Position numbers and translations under genes: made by a program. The notes beneath the pieces were generated by a model. That model was not told the origin of the DNA. It ran no database searches and saw only the letters and a program-made list of their open reading frames with translations. From the IMG/VR virus record IMGVR_UViG_3300025106_000001, positions 39,798 to 103,797 of that record: 64,000 nt of DNA; one strand, written 5' to 3'. Origin of the DNA: a virus. Positions 24,666 through 31,646 of the stretch are shown here, in pieces. Every line of letters starts with the position of its first letter. The first letter of the stretch is position 1.

Positions 24666-25205
24666 ATGGGAGAATTTGCTATGAGAGGAAACCACTATCA
24701 TTTACCATCTGTTATTATTGACGATTTAAGGCGTGACGGATTGTTATTGAGGTATTTTAGTCCACAAACTGAGGAAGCATGTCGTGTAGCCATTACACAG
24801 AATGGTGATGCCTTGGAATATGTTAAAAGCCAAACTGAGGAATTATGTCTAATGGCTATTAGAAACAATCCTTTGTCATATCAGTTTATAATGAATCCTA
24901 CATATGAAATGAAGCTTGAAGCTGTTAAGCGTAATGGTAGGATACTTAATATGATAAAGGATAACCAAACTCATGAGCTGTGTATAGAAGCTGTTAGGCA
25001 GAATGGTACTGCATTACAATTTGTAAAAGAACAGACTGAAGAAATATGCATGGAAGCTGTTAAGAAAACTCCTAGAGCATTACAATTCTGCAAGATTCAA
25101 ACTGAAGATATATGCAGGCAGGCATTAAGTAATGATCCAACTGTATTACGATATATAAGTAATACTGTTATAATGAATAAGTTAATAAATGAGTTAGAAA
25201 AATAA
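24666..25205 (+). CDS. DUF4116 repeat protein
   Basis: 179 aa built from about six helical repeats of 23-24 residues with the pattern QTEElCleAVrqNGtALqfVK (for example at residues 34, 57, 104 and 127). This is the DUF4116 repeat, known mainly from giant viruses, protists and scattered bacteria and phages; such arrays form a right-handed helical solenoid that binds proteins. No catalytic residues are visible. It is a single-gene early unit between terminators, so a host-protein-binding inhibitor is a reasonable inference. Confidence 0.8.
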   Translation: MGEFAMRGNHYHLPSVIIDDLRRDGLLLRYFSPQTEEACRVAITQNGDALEYVKSQTEELCLMAIRNNPLSYQFIMNPTYEMKLEAVKRNGRILNMIKDNQTHELCIEAVRQNGTALQFVKEQTEEICMEAVKKTPRALQFCKIQTEDICRQALSNDPTVLRYISNTVIMNKLINELEK

Positions 25206-25234
25206 GGAAGATGAAATTAATCATCTTCCTTATT
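25201..25234 (+). terminator. Intrinsic terminator after DUF4116 gene
   Basis: Fourteen-pair stem AATAAGGAAGATGA, then seven Ts. Confidence 0.85.
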
Positions 25235-25268
25235 TTTTTATAATTCGTAAAGTCACACTAATAAAATA

Positions 25269-25276
25269 TATATTAT
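25269..25276 (+). promoter_or_regulatory. TATATTAT-class promoter of candidate RNA A
   Basis: Octamer in AAAATATATATTATTATC followed by ATGTGTGTATA, matching the extended form upstream of 21814 and 35848. No gene on this strand follows. Confidence 0.5.
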
Positions 25277-25282
25277 TATCAT

Positions 25283-25446
25283 GTGTGTATATATAATATG
25301 TCAATTCCTTGGGAAATGATAATGTGGTGACTATTTAAACAGCCATCATCCATGGTTTACATGGTTTAATTTCCCACATGATGGGGGGGTCAATGGGGGG
25401 CTATACGCCAGGCTTTATGCTTTTATCTCTGACCCCGCTTTTTTTT
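25283..25446 (+). ncRNA. Candidate structured small RNA A
   Basis: About 160 bases between the DUF4116 terminator and the convergent gene at 25447. There is a promoter octamer just upstream. Pairings seen: GGGAAAT (25311-25317) with ATTTCCC (25369-25375); a small hairpin CCATG-GTTTA-CATGG (25350-25364); alternatively ATCATGTG (25278-25285) with CACATGAT (25375-25382). It ends in GGGGTCA (25386) pairing with TGACCCC (25430-25436) followed by eight Ts. The G-runs are striking in this AT-rich genome. A 31-codon frame at 25381-25476 is the alternative reading. The 3' end meets the end of the convergent gene, so antisense action on it is possible. Confidence 0.4.
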
Positions 25447-26607
25447 CTAGCTATTTCCCGTATGTTGAATACTTAGAACGAAGAAGGTAAACAAAGCCCT
25501 TCTAAAATTATTGATAGTAGCAAGTCTCTGAGTTTTTTTGTATGTTCCTAAGTCTTCCAACCATTCATCAAGAATCTTCTTAATCTTTATGATATTCTCG
25601 TCTGTAGTATTAGATTTCTTATATACTTCAAGACAATAGAATAGGAATTTATTGCTTCCTATATCCTCAACTTTGTTCTGTGAATCAAATAAATATAAGA
25701 ATAAAATACATTCAACAACAGTCTTAATTTGTTCACGATTCTCCCCGATAACCAAGGTATTAACATAATTCCTCAGTTCACTAACACTTACTTGGCTCAT
25801 TTTAGCCGCAATATTAACTAGCTGTATATTTGGTCCATTAACTATAAGTTTTAGGACGACATTGTTAGTAACACGTTCCACAGCGTAGATATTGCTATCA
25901 GCTTCATGATAATTATCTTCTTCGAAGCTATCGCTTTCAGTATTAAGATAATTCTTTTTTTTATCATTCTCATAAAATTCATTTGATATTTTTCTAAGCA
26001 AACTATTCATTCTTGTCTTAACTGCTTCGATATAGTCAACGATATCCTTATCAGTACCACGTATCAAATCGTCAGTATAAGTCCTATCACTAACTTGTAC
26101 AGTATCTACTAAGGCAGCATAAATTGTACCAGTTTGTTTGATTTTAAACTTATTTGATAGATTATTGATGGTATAATTCATTATATTTTCATTAGGTTCA
26201 TATTGAAAATACTTATAGTGTAATGATGGATACATTGACATTGTTAAATATATAAGCGTTGCATTAACCATTTCAGGGTTCTTGTTAACCTTATAATATC
26301 TAATAGTCAAGGCTATTGCAGAGTTGAAAGGATTATTCATTATCTGCCACTGACTCTTAATTGTCGGTGACCTATTAATTATTCCCTTGATTGTAAGCGG
26401 GTCAACTTCTATAGCTTCGTATAGTTTATTAGCATCCTCTTCTGAGAATATAATTCTATATACTGGACCATTAGTGGTTAATTTTTCATTGTTCCTATCA
26501 AGGAATTGGCTTACAGCCAGCTTAAGCTTCTGGGTATTTTCTTTTTTGGATAGACCCTTCTCTATTAAAGGGTATAATTCATTTAATAATACTCTATCAT
26601 TTGCCAT
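25447..26607 (-). CDS. Probable virion protein, 386 aa
   Basis: Mostly helical; residues 60-175 (SQWQIMNNPFNSAIALTIRYY, then TLIYLTMSMYPSLHYKYFQY) resemble conserved virion proteins of giant Firmicutes phages as I remember them, without a named function. A charged low-complexity stretch (DSFEEDNYHEADS) divides it in two. The late-class promoter, identical to that of the beta-like fragment at 22784-23503, supports a structural or virion role. The ATG follows AAAGGGGTGATAT. Confidence 0.65.
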   Translation of the reverse strand: MANDRVLLNELYPLIEKGLSKKENTQKLKLAVSQFLDRNNEKLTTNGPVYRIIFSEEDANKLYEAIEVDPLTIKGIINRSPTIKSQWQIMNNPFNSAIALTIRYYKVNKNPEMVNATLIYLTMSMYPSLHYKYFQYEPNENIMNYTINNLSNKFKIKQTGTIYAALVDTVQVSDRTYTDDLIRGTDKDIVDYIEAVKTRMNSLLRKISNEFYENDKKKNYLNTESDSFEEDNYHEADSNIYAVERVTNNVVLKLIVNGPNIQLVNIAAKMSQVSVSELRNYVNTLVIGENREQIKTVVECILFLYLFDSQNKVEDIGSNKFLFYCLEVYKKSNTTDENIIKIKKILDEWLEDLGTYKKTQRLATINNFRRALFTFFVLSIQHTGNS

Positions 26608-26633
26608 AATATCACCCCTTTATTATTTTATCT

Positions 26634-26645
26634 TATTTAATTGTT
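26634..26645 (-). promoter_or_regulatory. AACA-N6-TA late-class promoter (leftward)
   Basis: AACAATTAAATA on the minus strand, 27 bases before the start at 26607. Back to back with the rightward motif at 26650. Confidence 0.5.
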
Positions 26646-26649
26646 TTAA

Positions 26650-26661
26650 AACAATAAATTA
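26650..26661 (+). promoter_or_regulatory. AACA-N6-TA late-class promoter (rightward)
   Basis: AACAATAAATTA, four bases from the leftward copy; the two form an imperfect palindrome and drive divergent genes. Confidence 0.5.
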
Positions 26662-26697
26662 AATGGAAAACTAATAAATGAAAGGGATGATAAAATT

Positions 26698-27864
26698 GTG
26701 GCTATTTTTTCAAGAAAAAATAACCCTGTTATGGAAGCTTATCTAGGTAAGCCTAAACAATTCGAAGCAGCGGAGGCAGAACTTGCTAAAATTGCAGAGA
26801 TAATCAGAAAGGATAACGATAAGAGTATTTTCAGGGCGATGACTGATATAGATAAATCAGAACCTAACCAGAAATTACAGAAGATTCTTGCTGATTTCTT
26901 TGGAGTTAAGTATATTAAAATTCACTGGCAAGATTCAGTACCTAATGCCTGCACACCAATATCATCTTTCCCTATGATGTATCTTAAGAACATCGAGAAA
27001 AGGGAAGAATCAGGTAAATTTATCAATGAGAGATTGAAAATCTATGTGTTCCTTGACACAGCACTTATTTCTCAGACTAAATTGAATGAGAAAGAAATGA
27101 TGGCTATCATACTTCATGAGATAGGACACAATTTTGACACATCTCCATTTTACTTCCTATGCACAATACCAACTCTGTTATACAGTCCTATAGGCTGGGC
27201 TGTTCAGCATTGGGTTGTACAGTTAATAACTGAAATCAGAATGGGTGTTGAAAGGTTCTTTAAGAAGTATCTATCAGTATTCTATAATATAGGTGCTGGG
27301 CTTAATAGACTTCTTTATCACATTTCTGGACCATTACTTGGTAGCCCACTTGCTATGGCTCAACAGGTTGTTAATTTCGACATATCAAACCTATTTAGAT
27401 ATGGTATGGAGAGATTCTCTGATAGCTTTGCTGCATCATATGGGTATGCACAGCCACTTGCAACAGCGTTAGATAAGTTGCAGAATGACCCAAATAAAAT
27501 GTACAACAGAATAGTTAGAAATGTTCCAGTTCTTAATGTTATTGATGACATAGCTGGAATTATGCAGAATATCATGTCTACATTCATAGGTGTACATCCT
27601 AAGAATCAGACAAGAATGAAGAATATGATTAACAAACTCGAAAGGGATTTGGATGATCCAAACCTTCCGAAGGATTTGAAGGAAGAATTAAAGGATAACC
27701 TTGCAGCTTATAAAGGTTACTATGAAAACTACCTCAATGACCCAACATATGAGAAGCAACAAATGCTTTCAGCTTGGTTAAGAAAGTTCAATGAGGATAT
27801 GTTTGATGGTAAGATGGATATAAGGGAAGTATTTAATGTCCTTTATGAAAAGGAAGAAGCATAA
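26698..27864 (+). CDS. HExxH metallopeptidase (M48-like), probable virion or assembly protein
   Basis: 388 aa from a GTG start (AAAGGGATGATAAAATT before it). ILHEIGHNFD at residues 138-147 is the HExxH zinc motif, and MERFSDSFAASYGY about 100 residues later supplies the third ligand in the ExxxD arrangement of M48/M56 gluzincins. Hydrophobic stretches between them (PFYFLCTIPTLLYSPIGWAV) could insert in a membrane. The late promoter makes it a virion or maturation protein rather than an early host-takeover factor: candidate roles are protein processing in capsid assembly or cell-envelope action during entry. Its C-terminal 100 residues are charged and helical. Confidence 0.8.
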   Translation: MAIFSRKNNPVMEAYLGKPKQFEAAEAELAKIAEIIRKDNDKSIFRAMTDIDKSEPNQKLQKILADFFGVKYIKIHWQDSVPNACTPISSFPMMYLKNIEKREESGKFINERLKIYVFLDTALISQTKLNEKEMMAIILHEIGHNFDTSPFYFLCTIPTLLYSPIGWAVQHWVVQLITEIRMGVERFFKKYLSVFYNIGAGLNRLLYHISGPLLGSPLAMAQQVVNFDISNLFRYGMERFSDSFAASYGYAQPLATALDKLQNDPNKMYNRIVRNVPVLNVIDDIAGIMQNIMSTFIGVHPKNQTRMKNMINKLERDLDDPNLPKDLKEELKDNLAAYKGYYENYLNDPTYEKQQMLSAWLRKFNEDMFDGKMDIREVFNVLYEKEEA

Positions 27865-27870
27865 AAAAAT

Positions 27871-27909
27871 AAGATAAGATATACGGTTTTTAGCCGTATA
27901 TCTTATCTT
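27871..27909. terminator. Bidirectional terminator
   Basis: Sixteen-pair stem AAGATAAGATATACGG between convergent genes, with A-run on the left and T-run on the right. Confidence 0.85.
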
Positions 27910-28421
27910 TTTGTGAAAATTTTCTTGACGTAATCCATCAAGATAGTACCGATTGAAGGTTTAACCCTACTGGGCGGTTCTGGCGTGGGTTGAGCGATAC
28001 TTGACTCCTCTTTTACAACAAAATATTTTTCAGCATCTTTAGAGTCTTCATAACCACTATGTAAACTTATAAATATGTCGCTTTCTTTTTCAGGAGCTTT
28101 CTCCTCTACCTTTGTTTCATTACCGTACAGTATCTCTCTAAGAGTTGCAGCCATATCAGGTTCAATAACTTTATGAGCTTCTCTGAGTTTGGCTTCTCTT
28201 TTTCTCATAGCTGTCGTGTTCTCCTCATAACTGTCGGACACATACCCTTTATCTCTTGCTAGTTGAAGATATCTGTAGTAAGACGATTCTTTGCATTCAA
28301 ATTCAACCATTAGCTTCTTTTTGATGCCAACTGGAATCATGCCATCGTCTTTCAGTGTGTTATAGGATTTAGCGAACTCCATTAAAAAGGTTTCATCTAT
28401 AATCCTTGGTTGTCTATCCAT
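27903..28421 (-). CDS. Hypothetical protein with helix-turn-helix-like N-terminus
   Basis: 172 aa from the ATG at 28421 (GGGGAGATGGGG). Residues 10-65 hold two helical segments ending FECKESSYYRYLQLARDKGY, similar in layout to HTH domains of phage small terminases and resolvases, but not diagnostic. The middle is charged and the C-terminus proline-rich (QPTPEPPSRVKPS) with a final basic helix. Late-class promoter, so packaging or virion assembly is inferred. Confidence 0.6.
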   Translation of the reverse strand: MDRQPRIIDETFLMEFAKSYNTLKDDGMIPVGIKKKLMVEFECKESSYYRYLQLARDKGYVSDSYEENTTAMRKREAKLREAHKVIEPDMAATLREILYGNETKVEEKAPEKESDIFISLHSGYEDSKDAEKYFVVKEESSIAQPTPEPPSRVKPSIGTILMDYVKKIFTKR

Positions 28422-28446
28422 CCCCATCTCCCCTTCTTATGGTAAT

Positions 28447-28458
28447 TACTAATTTGTT
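28447..28458 (-). promoter_or_regulatory. AACA-N6-TA late-class promoter for 27903-28421
   Basis: AACAAATTAGTA on the minus strand, 26 bases before the start; preceded by the short palindrome CCAATTAATTGG. Confidence 0.45.
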
Positions 28459-28479
28459 CCAATTAATTGGAAAAAAAAT

Positions 28480-28500
28480 AAAGGAGGATAATCCTCCTTT
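28480..28500 (-). terminator. Intrinsic terminator after 28500-29129
   Basis: Ten-pair stem AAAGGAGGAT with almost no loop, then a T-rich run on the minus strand. Confidence 0.7.
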
Positions 28501-29129
28501 TATAACCAGTATAGTTTCTCATCATCCAACAATGAGAAGTTTAATGTGTCCTTTATAATATACATATATTTCTCATCCATTATTATCCTTGATAACTGCT
28601 TCATTTCTTCTTTCATATTATTTATCTTACCCATCTCTATAGGTGGTATTCTGGAAGCAAATGAAGCATAGAATCTTCTACTATAAGCTTCAAAGGAATT
28701 ATAAGCTTCTTCAACCGATCTATAGACACCATTCCTAATATTGAAATTACCAACGAAGCTGTAGAAGTTCTTTACCTTCTCCATATGTTGTTCTATTTGA
28801 GCCGAATTATAATTATAGACTATTGTGCTAATATGACGATCATGGTCATCTGTGATACATAATGCCTTTACATATTCAAATGCTACATTGAACTGACTTA
28901 AGTCAAATTCAATCTCCCTCAATAACATATCATGCAAAGATTTATATATTTTTATCTTTACAATAAATCTAGGTGGCTCGATAAAAGCAACCGTGTATCT
29001 TGGTGTTATTATAGGGGCATCTTGATTCTCAGGTTTTATTTGTTCAATATTAAAATCTATCCTTATATATGATACCTTATTCTTTAATTCATTCATTTTT
29101 GTTACAACATCATAGAAATTGATTGTCAT
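28500..29129 (-). CDS. Hypothetical protein, 209 aa
   Basis: Begins MTINFYDVVTKMNELK with GGAG eight bases before. A beta-rich first half (SYIRIDFNIEQ, RYTVAFIEPPRFIVKIKIY) and a helical second half. No family recognised. It follows the topoisomerase A gene past a terminator, with no clear promoter of its own, so it may depend on read-through. Confidence 0.65.
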   Translation of the reverse strand: MTINFYDVVTKMNELKNKVSYIRIDFNIEQIKPENQDAPIITPRYTVAFIEPPRFIVKIKIYKSLHDMLLREIEFDLSQFNVAFEYVKALCITDDHDRHISTIVYNYNSAQIEQHMEKVKNFYSFVGNFNIRNGVYRSVEEAYNSFEAYSRRFYASFASRIPPIEMGKINNMKEEMKQLSRIIMDEKYMYIIKDTLNFSLLDDEKLYWL

Positions 29130-29153
29130 TATTTTCAACTCCTTTAAAATAAG

Positions 29154-29182
29154 AGTGAAGTAGGGGATACCCCTACTTCACT
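29154..29182 (-). terminator. Intrinsic terminator after topoisomerase A
   Basis: Thirteen-pair stem AGTGAAGTAGGGG with a three-base loop, then TCTTATTTT on the minus strand; overlaps the stop codon. Confidence 0.8.
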
Positions 29183-31572
29183 TCTTTTATATCAATTATT
29201 ACCTCACCTTTTCTTACAGGAATTAGTTTCTTACCTTTAGATAATCTAGGTAATTCTATTACATCCTGCAATTTGATTTCTTCAACTGTATTCTTTAGAT
29301 ATGCTTTATAAACCTCGTTACCCTTAACCACTCTAACCAACATTAAATCCTCGTCAGCATCCAAAGTAACTAATCTTAGAGGTTTACTATTCCTATCCAT
29401 CACAGCAAAAGTGTCCAATGAAGATTTCTTTCCTGTGCCTTTATTGGTTAAGCAGAATAGATATTTATCTTTCTCATTAACTATATCCATCCCTATGACT
29501 TCTTCATCAAGTCCCATTTCAATAGCTTTAACACCTATACTCATTCTGCTAGTTTCTTTTATTTCAGTTGAAGATATTCTTACACCAAAACCTTTATTAG
29601 TATAAATAACGACATTCTTATCTCCAGCTAACAACTTAACTGATTTCAGTTCATCACCATCTTTAACTATCATACCTAACAACTCATTCTTGATGTTAGT
29701 ATAATGATTAGCTAAAGTCTTCTTGATGACACCTTTCTTTGTAACCATTAAGAAGTATATTGGTACTTTAACTTGAGACAACACTAAATCTGTAGGTTTT
29801 GGAATTATTGTTGTAATCTTTCCATTGATTGCACAATACTTGCTTATCTTATCACCCTCACCGTTCAAATCATTATTAGGTAATAGATGTATTGGCAACT
29901 TAGAAATCTTTCCTGTCTCATCGAAGATTAGTAAATCAGAAGTATTCTTAATCTCGATAATTTCAATTGGATAGTCACCTTGATTGATAAATCCTATAGT
30001 TGTTGACTTATCAGGTAGTTTCTTAATGAAACCATTCAATGTCAATACAACTAAGTGATTAGTATCTCTTATCTTAGTTTCACCATCAATTGTGATTACC
30101 TTACTTCTTCTATCCTCTCCGAATAGTTTGATACCTTCCTCAAGTTCTTCTTTAATCATCTTGTCTATTTTCTTTGAGGAACGTACTATTTTCTCAAACT
30201 TTTCAACTTTGTCGTCAATATCTTTCTTCTCTTCCACGTATCTCTTATAAGCTTCCTTTGAGAATGCAGTCATTTTCATCTCCGAAATAGTATCCGCTTG
30301 TAATGATGATATACCATATTCTTTCATAAGCTTACTTATAATTTCTTTCTTATTTTCAGACTGCTTTACAATCTTCAGAGTTTTCTCAGCATTATCCTTA
30401 TTTAATATGAATAATAGTATCTCGAGAATATGCTGTCTTTCTCTAGCTCTAATGAGCTTATGATTGTAAAGTCTTCTTTTTGTTTCTCTTCTGAAGTCAA
30501 TCCAGTTAAGAAGTAAAGACCTTACATTGAAGTCGAAATCCTCATAATCATCAATTAATTTGAAGTTTACAGGGAATGTCTTCTCCATATTTGTCTTAGT
30601 GTATATAGTATGCATTATGGATACTGGGTCTACTTCTTTCTTAAGATATAGAACCAACTCGATATAACCGATATCAGAGTCGTCCCTAATATCCTTTAGT
30701 CCCTGTATCTTATTTTCCTCAAATAATGATATGATGTCATTTTTAACATCAATTGCTGAAACTTGTAGAGGTACTGATCTAATAGTCAAGGTGTTCTCAG
30801 TTTCATTAATGTCCATAACACCTCTCATTTTAAACTTACCTTTTCCAGTCTCAGATATTTCTTTAAATTGTCCTTCATCTATAACATAAGCCCCTGTTGG
30901 ACTATCAGGTATAAGAGTTACATCTTCATAATCTGGGTCATCCAAAAGTTTTATGGTTAAAGCTAAAACTTCTTTTAGATTATAAGTAGGAAGACCACAT
31001 GCAACTCCATAACCTATACCAAAGGTATTATTAATCAGCACATTTGGATATCTTGATGGAAGATATTCAGGCTCTCTTCTATCATTAAGATAATTGAGCT
31101 TCATATCTACTATGTTAGGACTAAACTCTTCAAAGAAACACTTATGGGAATAGAAGCTCAATCTTGCCTCAATGTAACGAGAAGCTCCTGCATCATCTCC
31201 CATAGGTGAACCGAAGTTTCCTCCTCCATCTACTAGACATTGAATGTTATTCCATGGCTGACCTAATTTTGTTATTGTATCATATACTGGAGCTTCACCG
31301 TGTGGGTGATAGAATAATGTCTGCCCTACAATAGCAGATACCTTTTTAAATCTACCATTATATACAGCTTTAAGCTCCTCATACATTGTATAAAGTATTC
31401 TTCTCTCACCAGGCTTTAATCCATCTGTTACGAATGGAAGATGCCTCATAAGATTATTGTTAGCACCGAATATCTTCATAAGTGCTGTACATTCATTTCC
31501 TATATTACGTATTTCTATATTGCCGTTATAATCGGCAGTTTTATTACGTTTCTTTTTTTCTTTCTTTCCCAT
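29173..31572 (-). CDS. Type II topoisomerase subunit A (GyrA/ParC-like)
   Basis: 799 aa from the ATG at 31572 (GGAGGTAATTGTTA). HLPFVTDGLKPGERRILYTM and YHPHGEAPVYDTI are the conserved winged-helix motifs; GASRYIEARLS has the catalytic tyrosine (about residue 133) that forms the covalent bond with DNA. A coiled-coil tower follows, then C-terminal beta-pinwheel blades (VTKKGVIKKT, YTNKGFGVRIS, SIGVKAIEMG). No QRRGGKG GyrA box is seen, so supercoiling is less certain than decatenation. Pairs with the B subunit encoded just upstream to manage topology in phage replication. Confidence 0.9.
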   Translation of the reverse strand: MGKKEKKKRNKTADYNGNIEIRNIGNECTALMKIFGANNNLMRHLPFVTDGLKPGERRILYTMYEELKAVYNGRFKKVSAIVGQTLFYHPHGEAPVYDTITKLGQPWNNIQCLVDGGGNFGSPMGDDAGASRYIEARLSFYSHKCFFEEFSPNIVDMKLNYLNDRREPEYLPSRYPNVLINNTFGIGYGVACGLPTYNLKEVLALTIKLLDDPDYEDVTLIPDSPTGAYVIDEGQFKEISETGKGKFKMRGVMDINETENTLTIRSVPLQVSAIDVKNDIISLFEENKIQGLKDIRDDSDIGYIELVLYLKKEVDPVSIMHTIYTKTNMEKTFPVNFKLIDDYEDFDFNVRSLLLNWIDFRRETKRRLYNHKLIRARERQHILEILLFILNKDNAEKTLKIVKQSENKKEIISKLMKEYGISSLQADTISEMKMTAFSKEAYKRYVEEKKDIDDKVEKFEKIVRSSKKIDKMIKEELEEGIKLFGEDRRSKVITIDGETKIRDTNHLVVLTLNGFIKKLPDKSTTIGFINQGDYPIEIIEIKNTSDLLIFDETGKISKLPIHLLPNNDLNGEGDKISKYCAINGKITTIIPKPTDLVLSQVKVPIYFLMVTKKGVIKKTLANHYTNIKNELLGMIVKDGDELKSVKLLAGDKNVVIYTNKGFGVRISSTEIKETSRMSIGVKAIEMGLDEEVIGMDIVNEKDKYLFCLTNKGTGKKSSLDTFAVMDRNSKPLRLVTLDADEDLMLVRVVKGNEVYKAYLKNTVEEIKLQDVIELPRLSKGKKLIPVRKGEVIIDIKEVK

Positions 31573-31604
31573 TAACAATTACCTCCCTCATCATTGCTAT
31601 ATCA

Positions 31605-31612
31605 ATAATATA
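31605..31612 (-). promoter_or_regulatory. TATATTAT-class promoter for topoisomerase A
   Basis: Octamer immediately after the T-run of the topoisomerase B terminator, 33 bases before the start. Confidence 0.5.
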
Positions 31613-31626
31613 TATTTTAAAAAAAT

Positions 31627-31646
31627 AGGGCTAGATTTCTAGCCCA
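31627..31646 (-). terminator. Intrinsic terminator after topoisomerase B
   Basis: Stem GGGCTAGA with a two-base loop, then TATTTTTTT on the minus strand. Confidence 0.8.

Noticed and set aside
25201-25447. An attachment site or integration module suggested by the GC-rich intergenic stretch.
   Set aside because: No integrase, excisionase or matching repeat is present, and the gene content is that of a lytic phage.
25381-25476. A 31-codon frame (starting MGGSMGGYTPG) inside candidate RNA A.
   Set aside because: It lacks an upstream ribosome site for its first ATG, uses rare GGG codons in a row and overlaps the convergent gene; kept only as an alternative to the RNA.
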